Shown: piece after piece, positions 7,266-15,369 of the stretch
Numbering within the stretch: the stretch's first letter is position 1
How the letters are laid out: each line of letters starts with the position of its first letter
Origin: VMCP01 sp964492925
Lineage (GTDB): Bacteria; Bacteroidota; Bacteroidia; NS11-12g; UBA955
NCBI GenBank assembly: GCA_964492925.1
Contig: CAZBMF010000042.1
Span: forward strand, 1 to 19,934
DNA: 19,934 nt
Direction: 5' to 3'
Translations under genes and position numbers: made by a program
The notes under the pieces: model-generated
Seen by the model: the letters and a program-made list of their open reading frames with translations, nothing else
Database searches by the model: none
What the model was told of the DNA's origin: nothing

Positions 7266-9288
7266 ACTCAAACTGAATTCTTGATTTCACACTCACTTTA
7301 CTGTCGTAAAACAACCTTTGCATTTTGTTGTTTCCTTTTATCTTCATCGCAATAGCTACGTAACCTGCATTTTTCAACATTTCCGCTTTATTTCTTGGTA
7401 ATTGAATGATCAACATAGATTTGGTAGCTTGAAGAGGATAACCATTGTTATCTACAACACCTGCGGAAATTCCCTCTGTAGGACTAATATCCAAATTACC
7501 CATCCTATAATACTGTTTGTCTAGAAGTTCAACATCCAATCCAAAATCAACTGGAAATGAATTTTCTACTTCCAAAAACAACGTGGCGCTTTTCAAGCGA
7601 TCAGAAGCACCCAATTCTTTCAAATTAATACCTTGTGTATCCCTCAAAACCAAGCCACCAATTGAGAATGTTGCCGGAGCATCAACCTGCATGATTACAT
7701 CCAACCTAGAATCGTCAAAAACAAAGTCTTTGTAATTGTTTACATTGCCATTTGGTGAAATTTCAGTTTCCAAATCATAATGTAATTTTTGGGGTAAATT
7801 TTCCAAAAAAGTTTTAATGTTAGAGTTAGAGGAATTCAAATCCACCCTAGTTTCGGTAAAATCACCCCGAACAAATTTAGGGGATGTTACAAATAGATCA
7901 TTTGTTAAATAATTTGCAGACAATGTTGTAACAGATTTTGAGAACACATTTTCACCATCTAGTTTGTGCAGTTTAAATCTACCATCTGTACCAATACTAT
8001 TTCTCAAAACAAAAGAAACATTCAAATCCTTGGCTTGAACACTTCCATCGATTCCTTTAAACAAACCAAAATCTGTGGTTTGCAAACCTGTCCTATTCAA
8101 TGAATTACCCAAATAACCAATGGCATATTCTGGTTTTAATCCCTCAATTCTATAGGTTAATTTGATGCTATCTTTCAAGCTAACAGCCAATTTACGACCA
8201 CTACTATCCAATGTAACCTTTAAAATTTGATGGAAAGTGTTGACTGTATCTTTCACCGGGCCATTTTTACCTCTAAAATCCAGCAGGAAACCCGTCATAT
8301 CATAAATTTGTTCGGTGGTTGAAACACCGTTTCCAGCGGAACCTGGCATCGATAATTCTTGATAAAACGGCTGGCCATCTTTCATCGCTCCAGGAAGTGA
8401 AAGTACCATCGACATATCTTCTTGAATTGTACTTTCAACTTTGATTCTCAACTGGCCTTTTGCTACCTTGAACCATTTAACTTCTGCACCACCCATATAC
8501 AACGTCAATCCTTCATCTTGATCAATTACATTTTGGGAAGGGAAAGCGGCCACTGCAGAAATAGGTCTCAAATTTCGGACACCCAATTTCACGGTAATGC
8601 CTTTATTGGCGTCAATTAAAACCAAACCATTGCTAGACTGAGTGATGAGTTTTTTAATGGTTCCTTTCAATGTTTTTGTTACAGTTTTACCGCGTAAATC
8701 AATTGTTTTTGTGGCAATTCCGCCATCCTTCGGAATATTCTTGAACGAATCTGATGCCACTACCGAATTATCTCCCGCATTGGTTAGTTCAAATACAATC
8801 AAGGAAATATTTACAGGAAGGTTGTTGGCAATCGAAATATCCAAATACCCAGTATCCAAAGTAGCCGTTTCAAAAAATGCAGATGCATCAATGTCTGTTG
8901 GCTGAAGATTCGACTGTTCTTGAGCAGGAATATCCGCTGTTTGACCATTTAATACTTTAAAAATTGGATTGATTTGACCCAATGTGATGCTGTTCTCAAT
9001 CACACGGTCGCTCAATTTGAGTTTTCGCAAACTAAAAAATGCATCAATACCTGTATCAGTGGCCTGCAAATCATTGATTTTATAACGATAAATCAAATTT
9101 TCGTATGACAATAAGAAACTACTATCCGTTAAGTTGGGCTTGAGATAGGTATTGTCAACATCATTCAAAGACATTTGTGTCTTAAACAATGGCACTGTAT
9201 TATTCACGTCCCACCGAGTCTGTTCTTTGGCACAACCCCAAAGAAAAACAATCAATAAGCCATGTAAAATTGAACGATTTTTAATCAT
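7249..9288 (-). CDS. Large outer-membrane lipoprotein with repeated beta-sandwich-like segments
   Basis: This 679-aa protein has a lipoprotein signal (MIKNRSILHGLLIVFLWG, then Cys19) and no catalytic motif I recognise. The mature part is beta-rich. Two segments resemble each other: residues 147-170 (TGYLDISIANNLPVNISLIV) and 567-592 (ATLFLEVENSFPVDFGLDVE). They share the pattern L-x-[IV]-x-N-x-[LF]-P-V-[DN] followed by alternating hydrophobics, reminiscent of LEA14/WHy-like beta-sandwiches. The downstream barrel gene overlaps by 17 bases, which suggests a lipoprotein-barrel complex. A weak promoter is visible upstream on the minus strand: a minus-7-like ATTATTTG (9306-9313) with a TTTG 17 bases before it (9331-9334). 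I do not recognise a named family. Confidence 0.75.
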   Translation of the reverse strand: MIKNRSILHGLLIVFLWGCAKEQTRWDVNNTVPLFKTQMSLNDVDNTYLKPNLTDSSFLLSYENLIYRYKINDLQATDTGIDAFFSLRKLKLSDRVIENSITLGQINPIFKVLNGQTADIPAQEQSNLQPTDIDASAFFETATLDTGYLDISIANNLPVNISLIVFELTNAGDNSVVASDSFKNIPKDGGIATKTIDLRGKTVTKTLKGTIKKLITQSSNGLVLIDANKGITVKLGVRNLRPISAVAAFPSQNVIDQDEGLTLYMGGAEVKWFKVAKGQLRIKVESTIQEDMSMVLSLPGAMKDGQPFYQELSMPGSAGNGVSTTEQIYDMTGFLLDFRGKNGPVKDTVNTFHQILKVTLDSSGRKLAVSLKDSIKLTYRIEGLKPEYAIGYLGNSLNRTGLQTTDFGLFKGIDGSVQAKDLNVSFVLRNSIGTDGRFKLHKLDGENVFSKSVTTLSANYLTNDLFVTSPKFVRGDFTETRVDLNSSNSNIKTFLENLPQKLHYDLETEISPNGNVNNYKDFVFDDSRLDVIMQVDAPATFSIGGLVLRDTQGINLKELGASDRLKSATLFLEVENSFPVDFGLDVELLDKQYYRMGNLDISPTEGISAGVVDNNGYPLQATKSMLIIQLPRNKAEMLKNAGYVAIAMKIKGNNKMQRLFYDSKVSVKSRIQFEYEVRN

Positions 9289-9350
9289 TTGATTTGCAAT
9301 TTACGCAAATAATTTCCAGAAAATTACTTGCAAATTCCGCAATGCAATTT

Positions 9351-9800
9351 TTACTTGACGAAAAATGACATAAGTCCCCCAAAAATCAAGAGAGACCATA
9401 AGAAAATCGAGCCAATCATGTAGGCAACAATTTGTCGTTTGTCTTTCACAAATGTGATGGCTAACAAGCAGCCCACAGTTAAACTGATAATCACCGGCGA
9501 CAAAAATGCAACAAGGGGAAGGCCACCATTTTTACGAATTTTCACCAAAAACCTGTTTTTCTTTGTGAATTTTTTGGGAGGGACATAGTCATCGCCCAAT
9601 TTTTTCATTTTTCTTGCTACGAAAAATTGCGTCAAAGCTTTTCCACCGTAAACATAGATCAATACTGAAATTGAAGAACCAATCACCACTGCAATAAATC
9701 CTTCCGTAGGAGTTAATACTAGAGCTGCCGAGGAAACTCCCAGTAAAAATTTCAAACATGACAGACCAACAACGGCTAAAACTTTTAGTACAAACTCCAT
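9351..9800 (-). CDS. Small integral membrane protein of unknown function
   Basis: This 149-aa protein has about four hydrophobic helices, at roughly residues 3-27, 32-50, 90-115 and 122-145. Between the second and third is a basic loop (ARKMKKLGDDYVPPKKFTKKNR) that should face the cytoplasm. A NGGLPLVAFLSPVIISLTVG segment vaguely recalls small export-type or SNARE-associated membrane proteins, but I would not assign a family. I chose the ATG at 9800 over an in-frame GTG at 9809 because a near-consensus minus-7 box (TTAATTTG on the minus strand, 9809-9816) would contain that GTG. It appears to be a single-gene unit, divergent from the porin gene and separated from the lipoprotein gene by about 60 bases. 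Confidence 0.68.
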   Translation of the reverse strand: MEFVLKVLAVVGLSCLKFLLGVSSAALVLTPTEGFIAVVIGSSISVLIYVYGGKALTQFFVARKMKKLGDDYVPPKKFTKKNRFLVKIRKNGGLPLVAFLSPVIISLTVGCLLAITFVKDKRQIVAYMIGSIFLWSLLIFGGLMSFFVK

Positions 9801-9881
9801 TAATGTCACAAATTAAAGTAAAAACCAGAGCAATAGATTAAAATTCGACAACTTGATCCATAAATACTTCAAAAATTATAC

Positions 9882-9891
9882 GCAAATTTGC
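9882..9891. promoter_or_regulatory. Palindrome within the porin promoter
   Basis: GCAAATTTGC is a perfect 10-bp palindrome ending 8 bases before the TTG start of the porin gene. It contains CAAATTTG, a 7-of-8 match to TAnnTTTG, on both strands. It could be a minus-7 box for the porin, a regulator site, or both. The 9-mer TACGCAAAT that begins it (9879-9887) also occurs in the promoter region of the large lipoprotein gene (9302-9310). Confidence 0.3.
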
Positions 9892-9899
9892 AGTAACCA

Positions 9900-11924
9900 T
9901 TGAAAAACCGATTTTTTCATATAGCAATATTTGTGTTCAGTTTGTTCATAGGTACAAATACAGCATTTTCGCAAGTATTCGACCCTCGCGGTGACAATAC
10001 AGGTGAAACCATGAGAAGTTCAGATACAACAGGGTTATGGAAGAGAGACACTTCACAAAAAGAAGTGAAAATAACAAAATTCAAATTATTTCCCAAAGCT
10101 CAGCTTGCCAACTATTTGTGGCTTCAACGCGATACGTTGGCAAAAGTTGACACAACCATTTCTGATTTCCATCGTTATACTCCCGGATCTAATCAAATAT
10201 TACCATACGCCAATCTTGGAAGCGTTGGATCTCCAGAAAAAATATTGGCCATAATGCCATTTCAGCATTCTGGAATTTCAATTGGGTTTCAACAATTCGG
10301 TATTCATGGTAAAACTCCAGACAACTTTCAATTCCATGAAGTTTCTCAGCCTTATACCCTCTGTAAATATGCCCAAGGCGATGGTGGTTTAATTGGATTA
10401 AACATATTGCATACCCAAAATTTCTCAAAAACTTGGAATGTAACCCTTGATTATAATTCCGTATTAAATGGAGATTTATACACCCCCGAAATTGCGCAAC
10501 AACAAAATCTTAACAGAAACACTGTTATTGGCAGCAATTTCACCAGTCAAAACAAAAAATACCAACAGCAAATCATAGTATCTTGGAACCGAAATCGCAG
10601 AGTAGAAAATGGTGGTTTAATTTCCGATAGTTTGTTTTACGGCCCCGATTTTCAAAGGTCAAGCTCTATAAAAGAAAGACTGTTTGGAAATTATTTTCCA
10701 AGATTAACCTCGGCCAAATCGTTTTGGGCACAAAATGATCATCGTTTCAAACACCGCTATTTTTTTGACACCAATCAAACCTTTGGAATTTCACAAAGCG
10801 TTAGGTTTCATAAAATCAGATTCCAATATCAAGACAAAATTCGCGATACCAGTTATTACGGACAAACTTATAACTTTACAAATAAGAAGATTGCAGACAG
10901 TACTTCATTTAGTTTAATTGACCACAGAATTGGAATTAATTTCCAAAAAATATTTAGAAATTTTACGGCAAATTTGCAGGTTAATCACATTTACCAAATA
11001 TTAAACTACCAGTACGATACGAATGCAACAAACGTTAAAACCTACGAAATTCAATCTCATGGATTTGAAGGCATTTTAAATACGAAATATAAAAGTTGGG
11101 AAATTTATTCTGAAGCCAATTTATTTGTTTTGGGGTATGCACAAAAAGCATTTTTGTTAAATGCTGAATTAAAAAAGAGCTTCCCAGGAAAATACGTTAT
11201 CTCTGTGAGAGGTCAAATTTCAAATCAACCTGTAAATCAATATTTATCTACTTTTACAAGCAATCAATTTTACTTTTCAAACGAAAAATTGAACTACAGT
11301 TTAACCAATCCAAATTTCAGCCAGCAACAATTTACGCAGGTCAAAATCACAAAATTGGGAAGTAAATTTAAAGGTTCAGCGTTTTGCAATATTGGTAGCA
11401 ATCAAAATGATTATTTGGCCATCAATTCGGCAGTTCCAGAAAAAGTAGATTTTGTAAATTTCCTTCAAATTGGTGGTGAAATAACCCTAAAATTGGGCAA
11501 ATTTATTTTCCAAGAACAGGCGTTTTTCCAATTAAATCAAAGTGAAAAACTGGTAAACTACGGACTACCCAAATTGCATGCCCGTTCAGCCATTTATTTC
11601 CAAAATGAAGCATTTAATCAAGCATTGTTGTTTAGGCTTGGTGTAGAAGGTACTTATACATCAAATTACATGCAATTGAATTTTAGACCAGATGCTGGAT
11701 CATTTTACTTCAATGAAATGAACTTGAGTCCACTTGGAAACTATCCAGTTTTGGATATTTTCGCTAGTGGAAGAATTCAAAATGTAGATTTATTTATAAA
11801 GTATGAACATGTGAATCAATTGTTTATTGTTCCACAATTCAATTCCCGGTTTGAACAAACTTACCTTTACCCTATTGAGCCTGTTCGTGTGAGATTTGGA
11901 TTCAATTGGAGATTTTGGAATTAA
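9900..11924 (+). CDS. Putative outer-membrane porin (Porin_10-like)
   Basis: This 674-aa exported protein resembles the Bacteroidota putative porin family. Residues 1-25 are a Sec signal peptide (MKNRFFHIAIFVFSLFIG, then TNTAFSQ). A periplasmic N-terminal part of about 80 residues follows. The remainder has barrel character, with alternating Asn, Gln and aromatic strands such as YQQQIIVSWNRNRRVENGG, FRLGVEGTYTSNYMQLNF and a C-terminal RVRFGFNWRFWN. The last residues form an amphipathic strand ending in aromatics, as outer-membrane barrels do. The start is a TTG at 9900, which gives an immediate MKNR signal peptide. No upstream ATG fits. The stop shares the palindrome TTAA with the stop of polA on the other strand. 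The substrate is unknown. Confidence 0.83.
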   Translation: MKNRFFHIAIFVFSLFIGTNTAFSQVFDPRGDNTGETMRSSDTTGLWKRDTSQKEVKITKFKLFPKAQLANYLWLQRDTLAKVDTTISDFHRYTPGSNQILPYANLGSVGSPEKILAIMPFQHSGISIGFQQFGIHGKTPDNFQFHEVSQPYTLCKYAQGDGGLIGLNILHTQNFSKTWNVTLDYNSVLNGDLYTPEIAQQQNLNRNTVIGSNFTSQNKKYQQQIIVSWNRNRRVENGGLISDSLFYGPDFQRSSSIKERLFGNYFPRLTSAKSFWAQNDHRFKHRYFFDTNQTFGISQSVRFHKIRFQYQDKIRDTSYYGQTYNFTNKKIADSTSFSLIDHRIGINFQKIFRNFTANLQVNHIYQILNYQYDTNATNVKTYEIQSHGFEGILNTKYKSWEIYSEANLFVLGYAQKAFLLNAELKKSFPGKYVISVRGQISNQPVNQYLSTFTSNQFYFSNEKLNYSLTNPNFSQQQFTQVKITKLGSKFKGSAFCNIGSNQNDYLAINSAVPEKVDFVNFLQIGGEITLKLGKFIFQEQAFFQLNQSEKLVNYGLPKLHARSAIYFQNEAFNQALLFRLGVEGTYTSNYMQLNFRPDAGSFYFNEMNLSPLGNYPVLDIFASGRIQNVDLFIKYEHVNQLFIVPQFNSRFEQTYLYPIEPVRVRFGFNWRFWN

Positions 11925-14737
11925 TGCGCTTCTAACCAGTTTTCACCCACACCAGACTCAACCAATACCGGTACATTGAGTGACATGGCGCCCTCCATAA
12001 GTTCCTTCACTTTGGCTTTCACCATATCAACTTCATTTTTGGGTACATCAAAAAGCAATTCATCATGAACCTGCAAAATCATTTTGGTATGTAATTCTGA
12101 ATTATTCAACCAATCTTGAATTTTAATCATGGCAATTTTAATCATGTCTGCAGCCGTTCCTTGAATGGGTGCATTGATGGCATTTCGCTCAGCAAAACCC
12201 CTAACAACAGCATTTTTGCTGTTAATATCCCTCAAATTTCGCTTTCTACCGGAAATAGTTTCTACATATCCCAGTTCTCTAGCCGAATTGATGGTTTTAT
12301 CCATGTACGATTTTATTCCTGGAAACTGAATGAAGTAATTGTCTATGATTTCTTTTGCCTCTGTTCGTGAAATATTCACCCTCTGACTAAGTCCAAACGC
12401 AGAAATTCCATAAATAATACCAAAATTAACGGTTTTTGCCTTTCTACGCATTTCCTTGTCAACATCCTCAATTGCAACATTCCAAACTTTTGCCGCTGTA
12501 GCAGTATGAATGTCAATTCCTTGATTAAACGCTTCTATCATGGTTGGATCTTGCGAAATATGTGCAATAATTCTCAATTCAATTTGCGAATAATCTGCAC
12601 TTAATAATAGATGATTTTCATCTCGAGGGACAAAGGCTTTTCTTATTTCTCGGCCTAAATCTGTGCGAATAGGTATGTTCTGTAAATTCGGATTTTGACT
12701 ACTAAGACGACCAGTTGCAGCCACTGCCTGATTAAAGCTGGTATGAACCCTACCAGTTTGTGATTTAACCAACAATGGAAGTGCATCTACATAAGTTCCT
12801 TTTAACTTCTGTAAAGCCCTAAAATTCATGATATACTCAATAATTTGATGCTTCCCCATCAAAGAAACCAAAGTTTCTTCATCGGTTTGATATTGACCAG
12901 TTTTGGTTTTCTTTGGCTTATCAGACAGCTTTAATCTCTCAAACAAAACAGCTCCAACTTGCTGAGGAGAAGAAATGTTGAATTCCATTCCTGCGCATTC
13001 AAATATTTTATTTTGAATTTCCAATGCTTGAACTTGCAAATCCTTACTGTATGCATTTAAAAATGCAGTATCAATTTTCACGCCTTCGTGTTCCATTTCA
13101 GCCAATACCGGAACCAACGGCAATTCAATGGAATCAAAAACCGAATCTAATCCTCTCTCCAACAATTGTGGATGAAGTTTTTGCTTTAATTGAAACGTAA
13201 TGTCTGTGTCTTCCGCGGCATATTCTGTAATTTTCGATATTTCTACATCCGACATAACTCCTTGATTCTTACCTTTTTTACCAATTAAATTTTCAATGGA
13301 AATGGGGGTATAATTCAAGTAATGTTCGCTTAACACTTGCATGTTGTGACGTTGATCTGGCTCTATTAAATAATGTGCCAACATGGTGTCAAAAAACGGT
13401 CCATTTATTTTTAACCCATATTTTGACAATATGGCCAAATCAAATTTTAAATTCTGTGCAATTTTTAACTTATTTGAAGCAAACAAATCTTTAAAATTTG
13501 CTAGCAATTCCTTCGCTTTATCAAAATTTTGAGGGACGGGAATATAGCAACCTTGATGGGCCTTCCAAGAAAAAGACATACCCACCAAATCTGAAACAAA
13601 GTGATCTAAATCAGTGGTTTCTGTATCAAAACAAAATTCTTCTGTTTTGTTCAACTCTTCTAAAAGATTCTGAATTTCTTCATCTGTTGAAACCGTTTTA
13701 TATTCGTGCGGAACCTCAGCAATTGTAAGATAGATAGGGGCAATTATTTCCTCTTCCGTGGTTTCTGGCACACTAAATAAATCAAATAATCCAGGCTGAT
13801 TTGGATTTGATTTTGGTTGAGATTTTGGCTTGGAAGTTGCAGCCTCAGTAACATTTGCCTGCGAAGAACTATCCCCCAAAACCCTTTTTAGGAGCGTTCT
13901 AAATTCCAACTCTGTAAAAACTTCGGTAAGTAACTCCTCATTTTTAGGTTGAATAATTAAATTTTCAACTTCAATTTCTACTGGCACCTTTGTATCGATG
14001 GTGGCCAACCATTTGCTCACTTTGGCTTGTTCAGAAAACTCCTCAAATTTCTCCTTCATTTTTCCTTTTAGCTCATGGGTATGGGCCAAAATGTTTTCCA
14101 TTGTTCCGTATTCTTGAATCAATTTTTTGGCCGTTTTTTCACCAACACCTGGAACACCTGGTATATTATCTGCAGCATCTCCCCACAAACCCAAAATATC
14201 GATCACCTGATCTACCCTTTCAATTTCCCATTTTTCTAATATCTCTTTTACGCCTAAAATTTCATCAGGATTGCCCATTCTGCCGGGCTTATAAATATAA
14301 ACCCTCTCTTTCACCAATTGGCCAAAATCCTTATCCGGTGTCATCATAAACACATCCATATCCTTGGCTCTCCATGCCAAAGTGCCTATAATGTCATCCG
14401 CTTCATATCCGTCAAGAGTAATAACTGGTATATTGAATCCATTTAAAATTTTCACGATATACGGCAAACTCTTCCTTAAATCCTCGGGCATAGGATCTCT
14501 GTGAGCTTTATATTTTTCGAATTCAATATGGCGTTGTGTTGGTTTGTCCGTATCAAAAACAACCGCTATATGCGTTGGTTTTTGTTTATTCAAAATATCG
14601 AGTAGCGTATTGGTAAACCCAAACATTGCACTCGCATTTATTCCTGTACTCGTAATTCTTGGATTTTGACTAAACGCAAAAAAAGCCCTGTAAACAAGGG
14701 CCATACCATCCAATAAAAACAATTTTTGATCTTGCAT
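11921..14737 (-). CDS. polA: DNA polymerase I
   Basis: This 938-aa three-domain enzyme does Okazaki-fragment processing and gap-filling repair synthesis. The N-terminal 5'-nuclease domain shows FLLDGMALVYRAFFAF, GYEADDIIGT, MTPDKDFGQLV and GDAADNIPGVPGVGEKTA (up to about residue 290). A low-complexity Lys/Pro/Ser linker follows, to about 330. The 3'-5' exonuclease domain keeps the acidic pair in CFDTETT (about 370) and DTMLAHYL, so proofreading looks intact. The polymerase domain has motif A LLSADYSQIELR (about 711), the O-helix RRKAKTVNFGIIYG (about 766, with the Phe that disfavours dideoxynucleotides), and motif C LQVHDELLFD (about 889). Length is typical. It lies 46 bases downstream of msrB and may be co-transcribed with it. 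The stop overlaps the porin stop in a convergent arrangement. Confidence 0.98.
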   Translation of the reverse strand: MQDQKLFLLDGMALVYRAFFAFSQNPRITSTGINASAMFGFTNTLLDILNKQKPTHIAVVFDTDKPTQRHIEFEKYKAHRDPMPEDLRKSLPYIVKILNGFNIPVITLDGYEADDIIGTLAWRAKDMDVFMMTPDKDFGQLVKERVYIYKPGRMGNPDEILGVKEILEKWEIERVDQVIDILGLWGDAADNIPGVPGVGEKTAKKLIQEYGTMENILAHTHELKGKMKEKFEEFSEQAKVSKWLATIDTKVPVEIEVENLIIQPKNEELLTEVFTELEFRTLLKRVLGDSSSQANVTEAATSKPKSQPKSNPNQPGLFDLFSVPETTEEEIIAPIYLTIAEVPHEYKTVSTDEEIQNLLEELNKTEEFCFDTETTDLDHFVSDLVGMSFSWKAHQGCYIPVPQNFDKAKELLANFKDLFASNKLKIAQNLKFDLAILSKYGLKINGPFFDTMLAHYLIEPDQRHNMQVLSEHYLNYTPISIENLIGKKGKNQGVMSDVEISKITEYAAEDTDITFQLKQKLHPQLLERGLDSVFDSIELPLVPVLAEMEHEGVKIDTAFLNAYSKDLQVQALEIQNKIFECAGMEFNISSPQQVGAVLFERLKLSDKPKKTKTGQYQTDEETLVSLMGKHQIIEYIMNFRALQKLKGTYVDALPLLVKSQTGRVHTSFNQAVAATGRLSSQNPNLQNIPIRTDLGREIRKAFVPRDENHLLLSADYSQIELRIIAHISQDPTMIEAFNQGIDIHTATAAKVWNVAIEDVDKEMRRKAKTVNFGIIYGISAFGLSQRVNISRTEAKEIIDNYFIQFPGIKSYMDKTINSARELGYVETISGRKRNLRDINSKNAVVRGFAERNAINAPIQGTAADMIKIAMIKIQDWLNNSELHTKMILQVHDELLFDVPKNEVDMVKAKVKELMEGAMSLNVPVLVESGVGENWLEAH

Positions 14738-14783
14738 ATAAATGTCAGCAAGATACTAAAAGTTTTATCGATTTCGAGGGAAA

Positions 14784-15299
14784 TTATTGTTTCTTTTTGA
14801 ACCCCAAAGAAGCCCCATTGATACAGTACCTTAATCCCGTGGGTTGATCATATCCGTCGTTGAATACATGTCCGAGATGCCCACCACAATGCGCACAAAC
14901 TACTTCTATCCTTGTCATGCCATGACTTAAATCCAAAATTTCTTTCACATTTTTCTTATCAATTGATTGATAAAAACTTGGCCAACCACAACCAGCATCA
15001 AATTTGGTGTCACTAGAAAACAATTCCGTATCGCAACCTTTGCACACATAAATACCAGAATCCCAAAATTTTTCAAATTCACTCGAAAATGGCCTTTCAG
15101 TGCCTTTATTTCTCAAAATTGAAAATGAAAAATCTCCGAGTTGCTCTCTCCATTCTTCTTCCGTTTTTTTAATTTGAAATTCTGTTTCAGTTTTCGACAT
15201 ACTTGTATTTTGGTGTTGATTGATTGATTTTGGTGTTCTCGATTTGCAAGCTACCAATATCACGAGTGTTAATATTACCCAGGTTGTTTTAGTTGCCAC
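14784..15299 (-). CDS. msrB: Peptide-methionine (R)-S-oxide reductase MsrB, predicted lipoprotein
   Basis: The enzyme reduces methionine-R-sulfoxide in proteins. The domain starts near residue 40 and contains two zinc-binding pairs (CKGC and CAHC), GGHLGHVFNDG, and the catalytic Cys in GLRYCING about 13 residues from the end. Ahead of it is a lipoprotein signal (MATKTTWVILTLVILVA, then Cys18), so the enzyme is predicted in the envelope rather than the cytoplasm. The GTG at 15299 is my preferred start, with 171 aa. An in-frame TTG at 15317 lies inside the inverted repeat and would add six residues. The internal ATG giving MSKTETEFQ would yield a cytoplasmic form of about normal MsrB length and cannot be excluded. 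It is divergent from the AcpH-like gene, and polA follows. Confidence 0.92.
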   Translation of the reverse strand: MATKTTWVILTLVILVACKSRTPKSINQHQNTSMSKTETEFQIKKTEEEWREQLGDFSFSILRNKGTERPFSSEFEKFWDSGIYVCKGCDTELFSSDTKFDAGCGWPSFYQSIDKKNVKEILDLSHGMTRIEVVCAHCGGHLGHVFNDGYDQPTGLRYCINGASLGFKKKQ

Positions 15300-15314
15300 A
15301 ATATTAAAACAATT

Positions 15315-15365
15315 CAAATGTCTGAAAGTTTATATTTGGCATTTATCTATTATTTCAGACATTTG
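15315..15365. repeat. Perfect 13-bp inverted repeat in a divergent promoter
   Basis: CAAATGTCTGAAA (15315-15327) and TTTCAGACATTTG (15353-15365) are exact reverse complements separated by 25 bases. The repeat fills the space between the divergent msrB and AcpH-like genes. Each arm reads outward as GACATTTG, a 7-of-8 match to the minus-7 box TAnnTTTG. The right arm ends 4 bases before the GTG start at 15370. It could be an operator for a dimeric regulator, a mirrored promoter, or a hairpin in the leader. It has no T run and is not a terminator. Confidence 0.7.
15331..15338 (+). promoter_or_regulatory. Minus-7 box between the inverted-repeat arms
   Basis: TATATTTG matches TAnnTTTG exactly and lies in the spacer of the inverted repeat, reading toward the AcpH-like gene. 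Transcription from it would start near 15343 and place the right arm of the repeat in a leader of about 25 bases. Confidence 0.4.
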
Positions 15366-15369
15366 CGAA

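Noticed and set aside
13990..14349. A 119-aa plus-strand open frame inside polA
   Set aside because: It is antisense to the conserved 5'-nuclease domain, has low-complexity Pro/Leu/Phe composition, and shows no motif or promoter.
15315..15365. The inverted repeat as a rho-independent terminator
   Set aside because: The arms are far apart (25 bases), AT-rich and not followed by a T run. They sit between divergent genes, where termination is not expected.
15220..15369. Extension of the AcpH-like gene upstream to 15220
   Set aside because: The added residues are antisense to msrB and to the inverted repeat. The family start motif MNFFSH begins at the GTG at 15370.
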